Numbered from the stretch's first letter, positions 7,489 to 16,613 are shown. The stretch is DNA of 39,267 bases from Enterovirga sp. (GCF_028290205.1 NZ_JAQGKF010000157.1:1-39267); one strand, 5' to 3'. The notes: generated by a model from the letters alone, not told the origin. Translations and numbers: made by a program.

Positions 7489-7833
7489 ATGACATCTTCT
7501 CCTGTTCGTGGCCCCATTCGCGATCTCGGCGTGTCCGAGATCCGAGCCGGATTGGCGGATGGAAGCATCACGCTCGTGGATGTTCGCGAGCCGCAGGAAG
7601 TCGCCAACGGGGTCATCCCGGGTTCCATCTCGATGCCGCTGTCGCGCTTCCAGCCCTCGGCGCTGCCCGTGAAGGACGGGCGGCAGCTCGTGTTCTCCTG
7701 CGCCGCCGGCGTCCGGTCGCGCATTGCCGTCGAGGCGTGCCGGGCGGCCGGACTGGACGTCGACGCGCATTTCGCGCCCGGCTTCAAAGGCTGGCTGGCG
7801 GCCGGCGGCGAGGTCGCACCCCTGTCCAGTTGA
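7489..7833 (+). CDS. Single-domain rhodanese-like protein
   Basis: The 114-residue protein is one rhodanese domain. SEIRAGLADGSITLVDVREP carries the usual LVDVRE strand, and VFSCAAGVRSRIAVEACRAA holds the active-site loop with Cys71 (C-x2-G-x-R), so it should be able to carry a persulfide. PGFKGWLAAGGEV ends the domain as expected. No signal peptide is present, so it should act in the cytoplasm in sulfur transfer or cyanide/thiosulfate detoxification. The ATG at 7489 is chosen because GGAG lies 10 nt upstream; an in-frame ATG at 7456 would add 11 residues. The 197 bp before it contain no convincing promoter. The RND adaptor gene starts 75 bp downstream, and a functional link is not evident. 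Confidence 0.88.
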   Translation: MTSSPVRGPIRDLGVSEIRAGLADGSITLVDVREPQEVANGVIPGSISMPLSRFQPSALPVKDGRQLVFSCAAGVRSRIAVEACRAAGLDVDAHFAPGFKGWLAAGGEVAPLSS

Positions 7834-7864
7834 CGGAAGCGTGTGCGCCACCGCACCTGACTTA

Positions 7865-7876
7865 TGCGGCGCCGCA
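7865..7876. promoter_or_regulatory. Perfect 12-bp palindrome upstream of the RND efflux genes
   Basis: TGCGGCGCCGCA is a perfect palindrome lying 32 bp before the start of the adaptor gene. RND pumps are commonly controlled by TetR-type repressors that bind such sites, but no regulator gene is adjacent, and GC palindromes arise by chance in this base composition. Confidence 0.2.
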
Positions 7877-7908
7877 CCATATGGGCATGTGTACGTTGTG
7901 AGCTCGTG

Positions 7909-9042
7909 ATGCGGCAGATCTTCCTTCTCGTGTGCCTGATCTTGGCGATCGGCCCGACCCTTCCGACGTCGGGCTTCGCCCAGGCACCCGGGGGGCCGCC
8001 TCCAACCGTGACGGTCGCCAAGCCCGTGGTCCGGGACGTGGTGGAGTACGACGACTTTACCGGCCGCTTCGATGCGGCCGATTCGGTCGAGATCAGGGCC
8101 CGGGTGTCGGGCTATCTGGAACGGGTCGGGTTTCAGGACGGCGCGACCATCAAGAAGGGCGACGTGCTCTTCGTCATCGACCGGCGGCCCTACCAGGCCG
8201 CGCTCGACCAGGCCAAATCGAGCGTCGCCTCCGCGCAGGGCCGCCTCACCTTCGCGCAGGGTGATCTGGAGCGCGCCCAATCGCTGCAGCGCACCGGCAA
8301 CATCGCCGAACAGCTCGTCGATCAGCGCCGCCAAGCCTTCACCACCGCCCGGGCCGATCTCGACAGCGCCGAGGCCGCGCTCCGCAACGCCCAGCTCAAC
8401 TACAACTTCACCGAGATCCGCGCCCCGATCGCCGGCCGCATCGGCCGCAAGCTCATCTCGGAGGGCAACCTCGTCAGCGCCAACGAGACGCTGCTGACCA
8501 CGATCGTCACGCTCGATCCGATCTATTTCTACTTCGACGTCGACGAGCGGTCCTACCTCGCCTATTCGCGCAATCTGCTGGTGGCCCGCCAGGCGGGCCG
8601 GGAACCCGTCCATACGGCTCTCGTCGGCGTGACCGATGAGCGCGAGCCGAAGCGGCCGGCGCGGCTCGACTTCCTGGACAACCGCATCGACCAGGCGAGC
8701 GGCACCATCCGGGCGCGGGCCGTGGTCGAGAACAAGGACGGCTTCCTGGTGCCCGGCCTGTTTGGGCAGATCCGCATCGCGGGGTCGCAGCCGCAGCGCG
8801 GCGTGCTGGTCCCCGACGAGGCGATCGGCACCGACCAGGACCGGCGCATCGTCTGGACGGTGGCCGAGGACGGCACGGTGGCCTCCAAGGTCGTGACGCC
8901 GGGGTCCCGGATCGACGGCTACCGCCTGATCCGCTCTGGGCTCACCGGCGACGAGACGATCGTGATCACCGGCCTGCAGCGGGTCAGAGCCGGCGGCAAG
9001 GTCACCCCACAGCGGCAGGAGTTGCCGGCGACGCGCTCCTGA
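7909..9042 (+). CDS. RND efflux periplasmic adaptor subunit (membrane fusion protein)
   Basis: The 377-residue protein has an N-terminal signal peptide (MRQIFLLVCLILAIGPTLPT, likely cleaved after FAQA) with no lipobox cysteine. The mature part begins VTVAKPVVRDVVEYDDFTGR and contains the barrel-sandwich (lipoyl-like) halves RARVSGYLERVGFQDGATIK and FTEIRAPIAGRIGRKLISEG, separated by a coiled-coil hairpin (about residues 95-150). It would link the inner-membrane pump encoded next to an outer-membrane channel of the TolC type; none is encoded nearby. The ATG at 7909 is chosen because it starts the signal peptide; a GTG lies one codon earlier. It precedes the pump gene by 16 bp, so they form an operon. 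Confidence 0.93.
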   Translation: MRQIFLLVCLILAIGPTLPTSGFAQAPGGPPPTVTVAKPVVRDVVEYDDFTGRFDAADSVEIRARVSGYLERVGFQDGATIKKGDVLFVIDRRPYQAALDQAKSSVASAQGRLTFAQGDLERAQSLQRTGNIAEQLVDQRRQAFTTARADLDSAEAALRNAQLNYNFTEIRAPIAGRIGRKLISEGNLVSANETLLTTIVTLDPIYFYFDVDERSYLAYSRNLLVARQAGREPVHTALVGVTDEREPKRPARLDFLDNRIDQASGTIRARAVVENKDGFLVPGLFGQIRIAGSQPQRGVLVPDEAIGTDQDRRIVWTVAEDGTVASKVVTPGSRIDGYRLIRSGLTGDETIVITGLQRVRAGGKVTPQRQELPATRS

Positions 9043-9058
9043 GACGCCGGACCCCGCC

Positions 9059-12000
9059 ATGAAATTCGCCCATTTCTTCGTCGACCGGCCGATCTTCGCC
9101 TCGGTGATGTCGATCCTGCTCGTGCTGGTCGGCTACGTCGCCTATGCGCGGCTGCCCGTCGCGCAATATCCGGAGATCGCGCCTCCCACGATCACGGTCC
9201 GGGCCTCCTACCCGGGCGCCAATGCCGAAACGGTGGCCGCGACGGTCGCCGGCCCCATCGAGCAGGAGATCAACGGCGTCGAGGGCATGCTCTACATGTC
9301 GTCGTATTCGACCAGCGACGGCAACATGACGCTGACGATCACGTTCCAGCCCGGCACCAACCTGGACCAGGCGAACGTGCTTGTGCAGAACCGCGTGGCC
9401 ACGGCGCAGCCGAGACTACCGGCGGAGGTCCGCAACCTCGGTGTGACGACCCGAAAGGCGTCGTCGGACTTCCTCCTGGTGGTCCACATGCTGTCGCCCG
9501 ACGACAGCTTCGATCAGCTCTACATCTCGAACTACACGCTGATCCGGGTCCGGGACGAGCTGCTGCGGCTCGAGGGCGTGGGCGACGTCACGGTGTTTGG
9601 CGCGCGCGAATACGCGCTCAGGGTATGGCTCGACCCGAACAGGCTTGCCTCCTACGGGCTCTCCACGACGGACGTCACCGGCGCCCTCCAGGAGCAGAAC
9701 GTGCAGGTGGCCGGCGGCGCGCTCGGCGGCCCGCCCTCGCCGGGCGACAGCGCCTTCCAGCTCGTGGTGCAGACCCAGGGCCGGTTCGAGAGCGTCGCCC
9801 AGTTCCAGGACGTGATCGTCAAATCGGTCGGCGGCCGCCTGGTGCGGCTGCGCGACATCGCCCGGGTCGAACTCGGAGCCCGCGACTACACCACGAATTC
9901 GTATCTGGACGGCAAGCCGGCCATCGGCATCGGCGTGTTCCAGCGTCCGGGCACCAACGCGATCAGCGCCTCACAGGCCGTGATCGACAAGATGAAGCAG
10001 CTTCAGGCGCAGTTTCCGAAAGGGCTGGAATACCGCATCGCCTACAACCCGACGCTGTTCATCGCGGAATCGGTGCGCGAGGTCTACAAGACGCTGTTCG
10101 AGGCGGTCATCCTCGTCATCCTCGTCATCGTGGTGTTCCTGCAGAGCTGGCGCACCGCGATCATTCCCATCGTCGCCATCCCGGTGTCGCTGATCGGCAC
10201 CTTCGCGGTGATGAGCGCGTTCGGCTTCTCGCTGAACAACCTGACGCTGTTCGGACTGGTTCTGGCCATCGGCATCGTGGTCGATGACGCGATCGTGGTC
10301 GTCGAGAACGTCGAGCGCAACATCGCGGAGGGCAAGACGCCGCGCGAGGCGGCCCACGTGACCATGGACGAGGTCGGCGGGGCCGTGATCGCCATCGGTC
10401 TCGTGCTCTCGGCCGTGTTCATCCCGACCGCCTTCATCCCGGGCATCTCGGGGCAGTTCTACCGGCAGTTCGCGCTCACCATCGCGGCCGCGACCCTGAT
10501 CTCGGCCTTCAACTCTCTGACCCTGTCGCCGGCCCTCTGCGCGCTGCTGCTGCAGGCGCACCGGGGCGAACACCACCGGCCGCGCTTCTTTCTGGCGCGC
10601 TGGGGCAGTGCCCTCGCGAACGGCTTCAACCGCGCCTTCGACGCCGTCTCGCACGCCTATTCGCGGGTCGTGTACGCCTTCGTGGCCGGCACCGCGATGC
10701 GGGTTGTGATGCTCGCGGTCTACGGCGCCATGATCGCCGGCACGATCTTCCTGGCCCGGACCACGCCGACCGGCTTCATCCCGGCGCAGGATCAGGGCTA
10801 CCTGATCGCCGTGATCCAGCTCCCGGACGGCGCCTCGCTGACCCGCACGGATGCCGTGATGAACCGGGCAGAAGGCATCATCCGGACCGTTCCGGGCATC
10901 GCCAACGTGATCACCATCGCGGGGTTCAACGGCGCCACCTTCACCAACGCCACCAACGGCGGCGTCATGTTCCTGCCGCTCAAGCCCTTCGAGGAGCGGA
11001 CCACGCCGGGTCTCACCGCCCAGGCCATTGCCGGCCAGGTGATCGGCAAGCTGTCGGTGATCCAGGAGGCGACCATCTTCGCCCTGCCGCCGCCGCCCGT
11101 GCGCGGTCTCGGCAATGCGGGCGGCTTCAAGCTGATGCTCCAGGACCGGATCGGCGGCGGCCTCGCCGGGCTGCTCGCCTCCGCCCGCGAGGTGATCGGG
11201 CAGGCGAACCAGAACCCGAACCTGAGCCGAGTCTTCACCACCTTCGGCAACAACACGCCGCAGATCTACCTCGACATCGACCGCACCAAGGCCCGCATGC
11301 TGGATGTGCCGCTGGCCAACATCTTCAACACGCTCCAGGTCAATCTCGGCGGCGCCTACGTGAACGATTTCAACGTGTTCGGGCGCGTGTACCAGGTCCG
11401 CATCCAGGCCGACGAGCGCTTCCGGCAAGAGCGTGAGAGCATTCTGCGGCTGAAGGTGCGCTCCACGACCGGCGCGCTGGTGCCGCTCGGCTCCCTGGTC
11501 ACCATCCGGGACACGGCCGGGGCGGACCTCGTCCAGCGCTACAACATGTACACGGCGGTGCCCGTCCAGGGGGGCACGACACCAGGCGTCTCCTCCGGCG
11601 TCGGCCTGACCAGCATGGAGCAGATCGCCAGCGGCTTGCCCGAGGGGATCGGCTACGAATGGACCGAGCTCGCCTATCAGGAGCGCGCGGTCGGCAACAC
11701 GGCCATCTTCGTGTTCGCGCTCGGCGTGCTGTTCGTGTTCCTGGTCCTGGCGGCCCAGTATGAGAGCTGGTCGCTGCCGCTCGCCATCATCCTCGTGGTG
11801 CCGACCGGCGTTCTGGCTGCGCTCGGGGGCGTGCTGCTGCGGGGGCAGGACAACAACATCCTGACCCAGATCGGCCTGGTGGTGCTGATCGGGCTCGCGG
11901 CCAAGAACGCCATCCTGATCGTCGAGTTCGCCAAGCAGATCGAGGACCGGGACGGCAAGAATCCCGTCGACGCCGTGGTCGAGGCGGCGCGGCTGCGCCT

Positions 12001-12265
12001 GCGGCCCATCCTGATGACGGCCTTCGCCTTCATCCTCGGCGTGGTGCCGCTGGTGATCGCAACCGGGCCCGGGGCGGAAATGCGCCAGGCGCTCGGCACG
12101 GCCGTGTTCTTCGGCATGATCGGCGCCACGGTGTTCGGGCTGTTTCTGACGCCGGTGTTCTATGTGGTGATCCAGCTGTTCACCGGCTGGCTGCGCCGCA
12201 AGGGGAGGCGCAAGGCACCCCCGGGCGGGGCGGCTCCCGTGACGGTGCCCGAACACGCGCATTGA
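9059..12265 (+). CDS. HAE1-family RND efflux permease (AcrB-like)
   Basis: At 1068 residues this is a full-length hydrophobe/amphiphile efflux RND pump. It begins MKFAHFFVDRPIFASVMSIL, the conserved N-terminus with the first membrane helix. The proton-relay residues are present: Asp409 and Asp410 in GIVVDDAIVVVENVE and Lys949 in AAKNAILIVEFAKQ. Two large periplasmic loops flank the central helices, and the last helices (GTAVFFGMIGATVFGLFLTP) precede a basic tail. It exports drugs, solvents or other amphiphiles from the periplasm or inner-membrane leaflet using the proton gradient, together with the adaptor encoded upstream. Substrates cannot be predicted. The molybdenum-hydroxylase-like gene starts 50 bp after its stop. 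Confidence 0.97.
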   Translation: MKFAHFFVDRPIFASVMSILLVLVGYVAYARLPVAQYPEIAPPTITVRASYPGANAETVAATVAGPIEQEINGVEGMLYMSSYSTSDGNMTLTITFQPGTNLDQANVLVQNRVATAQPRLPAEVRNLGVTTRKASSDFLLVVHMLSPDDSFDQLYISNYTLIRVRDELLRLEGVGDVTVFGAREYALRVWLDPNRLASYGLSTTDVTGALQEQNVQVAGGALGGPPSPGDSAFQLVVQTQGRFESVAQFQDVIVKSVGGRLVRLRDIARVELGARDYTTNSYLDGKPAIGIGVFQRPGTNAISASQAVIDKMKQLQAQFPKGLEYRIAYNPTLFIAESVREVYKTLFEAVILVILVIVVFLQSWRTAIIPIVAIPVSLIGTFAVMSAFGFSLNNLTLFGLVLAIGIVVDDAIVVVENVERNIAEGKTPREAAHVTMDEVGGAVIAIGLVLSAVFIPTAFIPGISGQFYRQFALTIAAATLISAFNSLTLSPALCALLLQAHRGEHHRPRFFLARWGSALANGFNRAFDAVSHAYSRVVYAFVAGTAMRVVMLAVYGAMIAGTIFLARTTPTGFIPAQDQGYLIAVIQLPDGASLTRTDAVMNRAEGIIRTVPGIANVITIAGFNGATFTNATNGGVMFLPLKPFEERTTPGLTAQAIAGQVIGKLSVIQEATIFALPPPPVRGLGNAGGFKLMLQDRIGGGLAGLLASAREVIGQANQNPNLSRVFTTFGNNTPQIYLDIDRTKARMLDVPLANIFNTLQVNLGGAYVNDFNVFGRVYQVRIQADERFRQERESILRLKVRSTTGALVPLGSLVTIRDTAGADLVQRYNMYTAVPVQGGTTPGVSSGVGLTSMEQIASGLPEGIGYEWTELAYQERAVGNTAIFVFALGVLFVFLVLAAQYESWSLPLAIILVVPTGVLAALGGVLLRGQDNNILTQIGLVVLIGLAAKNAILIVEFAKQIEDRDGKNPVDAVVEAARLRLRPILMTAFAFILGVVPLVIATGPGAEMRQALGTAVFFGMIGATVFGLFLTPVFYVVIQLFTGWLRRKGRRKAPPGGAAPVTVPEHAH

Positions 12266-12315
12266 CGGGCGAGGGCCCAGACGCGACGCTCACCCACTCT
12301 CCTGCGGAGCGCGTC

Positions 12316-14631
12316 ATGCGGGTCAAGAAGTTCGGTGTCGGCCAGGCTGTGAACCGGGTGGAGGACGCCCGGCTCGTCACCGGCGGGGGCCGCTACACGG
12401 ACGACATCGCGCCGGAGGGGGCCCTGCACGCCTACGTGCTGCGCAGCCCCTATGCCCATGCCGGCTTCCGGATCGGCGACCTGGCCCCCGTGGCCGCGAT
12501 GCCGGGCGTCAAGCTGATCCTCACCCACCGCGACCTTGGCCCCTACGGCACGCTGCCCTGCGGGGCGCCGGTCACGAACCAGGACGGCCGGACCATGACC
12601 CTGCCGGCCTATCCGCTTCTGGCTGACCGCGAGACCCACCATGTCGGTGACGCGGTGGCCTTTGTGGTCGCCGAGACGCCGATCCAGGCCCGCGACGCCG
12701 CGGAGGCGATCCCGGTCACCTGGGAGCCGAAGGCCGCCGTGGTCGGCATCCGCGGCGCCGAAGCCGCCGGGGCGCCGCTGGTGTTCCCGAGCGTGCCCGG
12801 CAACCTCGCCTTCGACACGGCCCTGGGAGACGGGGAGGCTGTGGATGCGGCCTTCGCCAGGGCGGCCCGGACCGTGTCGCTGACTCTGGTGAACAACCGG
12901 CTCGTCACCAATTACATGGAAGGCCGGGCCTGCATCGGCGAGTACGACCGCGCCGCCGGGCGCTGGACCCTCACCTTCGGCGGCCAGGGCGTGCACGGCA
13001 TCAAGGGTGTGCTGGCCGACGCCGTCCTCAAGGTGGAGCCCGAGCGGCTGCACGTGAAGACGCCGGACGTGGGCGGCGGCTTCGGCACCAAATACTTTCC
13101 GTACCGCGAATACCCGCTGGCCATGATCGCCGCCGAGCGGCTTGGGGCGCCGGTCAGGTGGACGGCGGACCGGAGCGAGCATTTCGTCGGCGACGCGCAG
13201 GGACGCGACAACATCGCGACGCTGGAGATGGCGCTCGACGCCGCGAACCGGTTCACCGCGCTGCGCGTGGACCTCAAGGCCGACATGGGCGGCTACCTGA
13301 ACTTCTACGCGCCCTTCATCCCGGCCGCGAGCGGCGCGCCGATGTCGCCGGGGCTCTACGACATCCCGGCCGCCCATATCCGGATCCGGGGCTACTACAC
13401 CCACACCTTGCCGGTGGACGCCTACCGGGGCGCGGGCCGGCCCGAGGCGGCCTACGCGATCGAGCGCTTTGTCGACTACATCGCCGGCGAGGTCGGGATG
13501 GAGCCGGATGCGCTCCGCTCCCTGAACTTCATCCCGAAGAGCCGGATTCCGTACCGAACCGCCACCGGCAACGTCTACGATTCCGGCGATTTCGAAGGCC
13601 ATATGCGGGCCGCCATGGCCCGGGCGGACTGGGCCGGCTTCCCGGCGCGGCGCGCCGCCTCGGCCCGGGCCGGCAAGCTGCGGGGGATCGGCCTGGCGAG
13701 CTATGTCGAGGCCTGCGCTGGCGGCTCGGGCGAGCAGAGCATCGTGCGGCTGGAACCGGACGGAGACGTCACCGTGCTGATCGGCACCCAGTCGAACGGG
13801 CAGGGCCACGAGACGGCCTATGCCCAGCTCGTCAGCCAGGAGCTCGATCTGCCGCTGCACCGCATCCACGTCGTCCAGGGCGACAGCGACCGCATCGCGA
13901 CCGGCGGCGGCACGGGCGGCTCGCGCTCGCTCCCGGTCGGTGGCGCCTCGGTGGCCGGTGCCTCGAAGGGCCTTGCCGAGAAGCTGAAGCGGCTCGCCGG
14001 CGACAGGCTGGAAGCCGGCATGCCCGACCTCGAACTGGTGGATGGCGCGGTGCGGGTGGTCGGGACGGACCGGGCCGTCGACATCGCGGCCCTCGCGGAG
14101 GGGGCGGCGGCCGAGGACCTCGCCTCCGACGGCGACTGGACGCCTCCCGCCGCGACCTTCCCCAACGGCACGCATGTGGTCGAGGTCGAGGTCGATCCCG
14201 AGACCGGGGTGGTGGACCTCGTGTCCTATGTCGTGGTCGACGATTTCGGCGTGACGCTGAACCCGAAGCTGCTCGCCGGGCAGGTCCATGGCGGCATCGC
14301 CCAGGGCATCGGCCAGGCGCTGTTTGAGCGCACGGTCTACGATCCCGAAGGGCAGCTCGTGACGGCGTCCTTCATGGATTACCGGATGCCGCGGGCCGCG
14401 GACTTCCCGGACATCCGCTTCGAAACCCGCAACGTTCCCTGCGAGACCAACGCTCTCGGCCTCAAGGGGGCCGGCGAGGCGGGCGCGATCGGCTCCTGCC
14501 CGGCGGTGATGAACGCCCTCGCCGATGCGCTGTCGCCGTTCGGCATCCGGCACATCGACATGCCGGCCACGCCGGACGTCGTCTGGGCGGCGATCGAGGC
14601 CGCCGGCCCGCGGGCGAGGGCCGCCGAATAG
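12316..14631 (+). CDS. Orphan molybdenum hydroxylase large subunit (CoxL-like, form II motif)
   Basis: The 771-residue protein is a complete molybdopterin-binding subunit of the xanthine dehydrogenase/CO dehydrogenase family. It begins with KKFGVGQAVNRVEDARLVTG, carries VGGGFGTKYFP, the AYRGAGR motif that marks form II rather than true CO dehydrogenases (AYXCSFR), and GLKGAGEAGAIGSCP near the C-terminus with the catalytic glutamate. The ATG at 12316 is preferred because GGAG lies 6 nt upstream and the family N-terminus follows; a TTG at 12262 overlapping the pump stop would add 18 unrelated residues. No 2Fe-2S or FAD subunit gene is adjacent, which is unusual. It may borrow partners encoded elsewhere. 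It follows the RND genes closely and could be cotranscribed with them. Confidence 0.93.
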   Translation: MRVKKFGVGQAVNRVEDARLVTGGGRYTDDIAPEGALHAYVLRSPYAHAGFRIGDLAPVAAMPGVKLILTHRDLGPYGTLPCGAPVTNQDGRTMTLPAYPLLADRETHHVGDAVAFVVAETPIQARDAAEAIPVTWEPKAAVVGIRGAEAAGAPLVFPSVPGNLAFDTALGDGEAVDAAFARAARTVSLTLVNNRLVTNYMEGRACIGEYDRAAGRWTLTFGGQGVHGIKGVLADAVLKVEPERLHVKTPDVGGGFGTKYFPYREYPLAMIAAERLGAPVRWTADRSEHFVGDAQGRDNIATLEMALDAANRFTALRVDLKADMGGYLNFYAPFIPAASGAPMSPGLYDIPAAHIRIRGYYTHTLPVDAYRGAGRPEAAYAIERFVDYIAGEVGMEPDALRSLNFIPKSRIPYRTATGNVYDSGDFEGHMRAAMARADWAGFPARRAASARAGKLRGIGLASYVEACAGGSGEQSIVRLEPDGDVTVLIGTQSNGQGHETAYAQLVSQELDLPLHRIHVVQGDSDRIATGGGTGGSRSLPVGGASVAGASKGLAEKLKRLAGDRLEAGMPDLELVDGAVRVVGTDRAVDIAALAEGAAAEDLASDGDWTPPAATFPNGTHVVEVEVDPETGVVDLVSYVVVDDFGVTLNPKLLAGQVHGGIAQGIGQALFERTVYDPEGQLVTASFMDYRMPRAADFPDIRFETRNVPCETNALGLKGAGEAGAIGSCPAVMNALADALSPFGIRHIDMPATPDVVWAAIEAAGPRARAAE

Positions 14632-14734
14632 CGGTCCGAACGGTCGAGCTTGCGGCTCGGAATAATCCGTCCTGCGGGTCGTCTTGCGTCAGGCAGCCTC
14701 GCCTGCGGCGGGGCATCAGCGACCGAGGATCGAC

Positions 14735-15169
14735 ATGAAAGGCCTTCTCTTCACCGGCGCCGCTCTCCTGGCGCTGACCGCCGTGGCGGCCGCGCAAGCC
14801 GATCCCATTGCCCAGCGGCGGGAGACCATGAAGGGGGTCGGGGCCGCCACCCGGACCGCGTCGCAGATGGTGAAGGGCGAAATCCCGTTCGACCTCGGCC
14901 AGGCCCAGGAGGTCCTGAAGGTCTATGCCGTCGCGGCGGACACGATGCACACCTACTTCCCCGAAACCTCGAAGGCAGGCGGCAACACCACGGCCGGGCC
15001 GAAGATCTGGGAAAGTCAGGCCGAGTTCCGGGCCGCCTTCGATGCCTGGGCCAAGGACATCCGGCAGGCGGCCGACGAAACCAAGGACCTGGCGACGTTC
15101 CGGGCCTCGTTCGGCACGGTCACCAAGGCGTGCAACGCCTGCCACAACAGCTTCCGGATCAAGACCTGA
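14735..15169 (+). CDS. Cytochrome c-prime (class II cytochrome c)
   Basis: This 144-residue protein has a signal peptide (MKGLLFTGAALLALTAVAAA, cleaved near AQA) and a mature four-helix domain starting DPIAQRRETMKGVG. The single haem site is at the C-terminus, Cys133, Cys136 and His137 in KACNACHNSFR, the placement typical of cytochrome c-prime. Members bind NO or CO in the periplasm or carry electrons. The ATG at 14735 has GAGG 6 nt upstream. The cytochrome b561-like gene starts 4 bp after the stop, a pairing that recurs in proteobacteria. The 103 bp before it contain only a weak hairpin. Confidence 0.93.
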   Translation: MKGLLFTGAALLALTAVAAAQADPIAQRRETMKGVGAATRTASQMVKGEIPFDLGQAQEVLKVYAVAADTMHTYFPETSKAGGNTTAGPKIWESQAEFRAAFDAWAKDIRQAADETKDLATFRASFGTVTKACNACHNSFRIKT

Positions 15170-15173
15170 CCGG

Positions 15174-15932
15174 ATGGGTACTGTCGCGCCGCCCCGGCGG
15201 GGCAGCCCCGGAGGCGTGGGCGCGGGGCCCGCGCCCCGCCGCGTGCGGGCCTGGGACGGCCCCACGCGCCTGTTCAAGTGGTCGCTCGTGCTGCTCGTCC
15301 TCACCGCGTGGCTGACCCAGCAGCGCGGCGATGCCGGCATGCCCTGGCACGTCTGGAACGGCTATGCGATCCTGATCCTGCTGGTGTTCCGCCTGCTCTG
15401 GGGCTGCGTCGGGTCGTCGACGGCGCGCTTTTCGGCCTGGCTGGTCTGGCCCTGGACGGCGCTCCGCTACGGCCGGGATCTGTTGCGCGGACGCCGGCGC
15501 CCGTATCTCAGCCACAACCCGCTCGGCGCGTGGATGATCTTGATCCTCCTGGCGCTCGCCGGCCTGCAGGGCGTCACCGGCCTGTTCACGGTGGACCAGA
15601 ACGGCCTCGTCGGGGGGCCCTTCGCCAATCTCGATTTCGGCGATCCGACACCGGTGCAGCGGCTCTTCTCCCGCTGGCACCGGGTTGTGTTCTACGTGCT
15701 GGTCGGGTTCGCCATCCTGCACGTGCTGGTCAATCTCTGGTACCAGGTCGTGGAGCGCGACGGGCTGGTGGCCAGCATGGTGACGGGCCGGAAGCCGGCA
15801 CTCGATTATGTGGATCAGCCCGAAATGCGGCCGGCCTCCGCGACCTGGCTGCGCGCGGTCCTCTGCCTTGGGGCGGCGGCCGGGATCGTGCTGGGAGCGG
15901 TGAAGCTCGGCGGCGGTGGGCTGCCGTTCTGA
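15174..15932 (+). CDS. Cytochrome b561-type (cytochrome b/b6 domain) membrane protein
   Basis: This 252-residue protein has a basic N-terminal tail of about 30 residues, then four to five membrane helices: LFKWSLVLLVLTAWL, NGYAILILLVFRLLWG, GAWMILILLALAGLQGVTGL, VVFYVLVGFAILHVLVNLWY and a C-terminal LGAAAGIVLGAVKL. Histidines in MPWHVWNGY, LSHNPLG, SRWHRV and ILHVLV are placed as b-haem ligands in the cytochrome b561/hydrogenase b-subunit family. It would move electrons between the quinone pool and a periplasmic partner, most simply the cytochrome c-prime encoded 4 bp upstream. The start at 15174 fits this tight spacing. The gene ends 13 bp from the convergent regulator gene. Confidence 0.9.
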   Translation: MGTVAPPRRGSPGGVGAGPAPRRVRAWDGPTRLFKWSLVLLVLTAWLTQQRGDAGMPWHVWNGYAILILLVFRLLWGCVGSSTARFSAWLVWPWTALRYGRDLLRGRRRPYLSHNPLGAWMILILLALAGLQGVTGLFTVDQNGLVGGPFANLDFGDPTPVQRLFSRWHRVVFYVLVGFAILHVLVNLWYQVVERDGLVASMVTGRKPALDYVDQPEMRPASATWLRAVLCLGAAAGIVLGAVKLGGGGLPF

Positions 15933-15945
15933 GCGGCGCCGCCGG

Positions 15946-16563
15946 CTATTCCATCACGGCGGCCTTGAGAATGCAGACCATGGTGGCCGTGCTGGTCTGA
16001 GGCCCGACGCAGCGCACCGTGTGCGGCCGGTCACAGCGGTAGCGCAGCGTTTCGCCGGCCCGCGCTCGCTGCACCTTGCCGCCGATCTCGACCTCGAACT
16101 CGCCCTCGCGCACCGACAGGCACTCGACCGAGCCGCGCTGGTGGGCGTCGGAATCGAGCACGCCGCCGGGCTCCGCGCTCACGTCATACCATTGCAGCCA
16201 CTCGACCGTCTTGATCCAGCCGATGATGGCCAGTCGCACGCGGCCGTCGTCGGAGACCAGGATCGGCGTTTCGCCGCGGCCGGATTTCTCGATGAAAGGC
16301 TCGTCGTCGGCGCTCGCGAGCACGCGCTCGATCGAGACGTCGAGGGCCTGGCTGAGCCGCCAGATGGTGGCGAGCGTCGGATTGGTCTCGTTGCGCTCGA
16401 TCTGGCTGATGATGGATTTGGCCACGCCGGACTGCTCGGCGAGCTCGGACAGGGACAGGTTGTAGGCCTTCCGCAGGCGCTGCACCGTCTTGCCGAGCTG
16501 GCCGGACAGGATCTGTGCCCCGGCCTCCAGTTCCCGCACCCGTTCCCGTCCTTCGATCGCCAT
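15946..16563 (-). CDS. XRE-family transcriptional regulator with C-terminal cupin domain
   Basis: The 205-residue protein has a helix-turn-helix of the XRE/Cro type at about residues 27-82 (LRKAYNLSLSELAEQSGVAK followed by SIISQIERNETNPTLATIWR) and a cupin fold at about 120-183 (SVECLSVREGEFEVEIGG and RCDRPHTVRC). This is the SutR/PuuR-like architecture, in which the cupin senses a small molecule. The ATG at 16563 follows a strong GAGGAGG site. It sits 50 bp downstream of thiD on the same strand, so cotranscription is possible. Its targets are not visible from the sequence. Confidence 0.93.
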   Translation of the reverse strand: MAIEGRERVRELEAGAQILSGQLGKTVQRLRKAYNLSLSELAEQSGVAKSIISQIERNETNPTLATIWRLSQALDVSIERVLASADDEPFIEKSGRGETPILVSDDGRVRLAIIGWIKTVEWLQWYDVSAEPGGVLDSDAHQRGSVECLSVREGEFEVEIGGKVQRARAGETLRYRCDRPHTVRCVGPQTSTATMVCILKAAVME

Positions 16564-16613
16564 CCCGCCTCCTCGCGGCCCTTGCCTGCAGAAAGGGCCT
16601 GGGGCTCGAAAGA

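Noticed and set aside
9971-12262. A 763-codon open frame on the minus strand opposite the RND pump gene
   Set aside because: The product is compositionally odd (His, Asp, Arg, Gln) and matches nothing, whereas the plus strand is an intact RND permease.
12160-14553. A 797-codon open frame on the minus strand across the pump end and hydroxylase gene
   Set aside because: It spans the border of two well-supported plus-strand genes and has no domain of its own.
12316-14631. Aerobic carbon monoxide dehydrogenase large subunit
   Set aside because: The AYXCSFR active-site motif of form I enzymes is absent; AYRGAGR is present, and there are no coxM, coxS or accessory genes.
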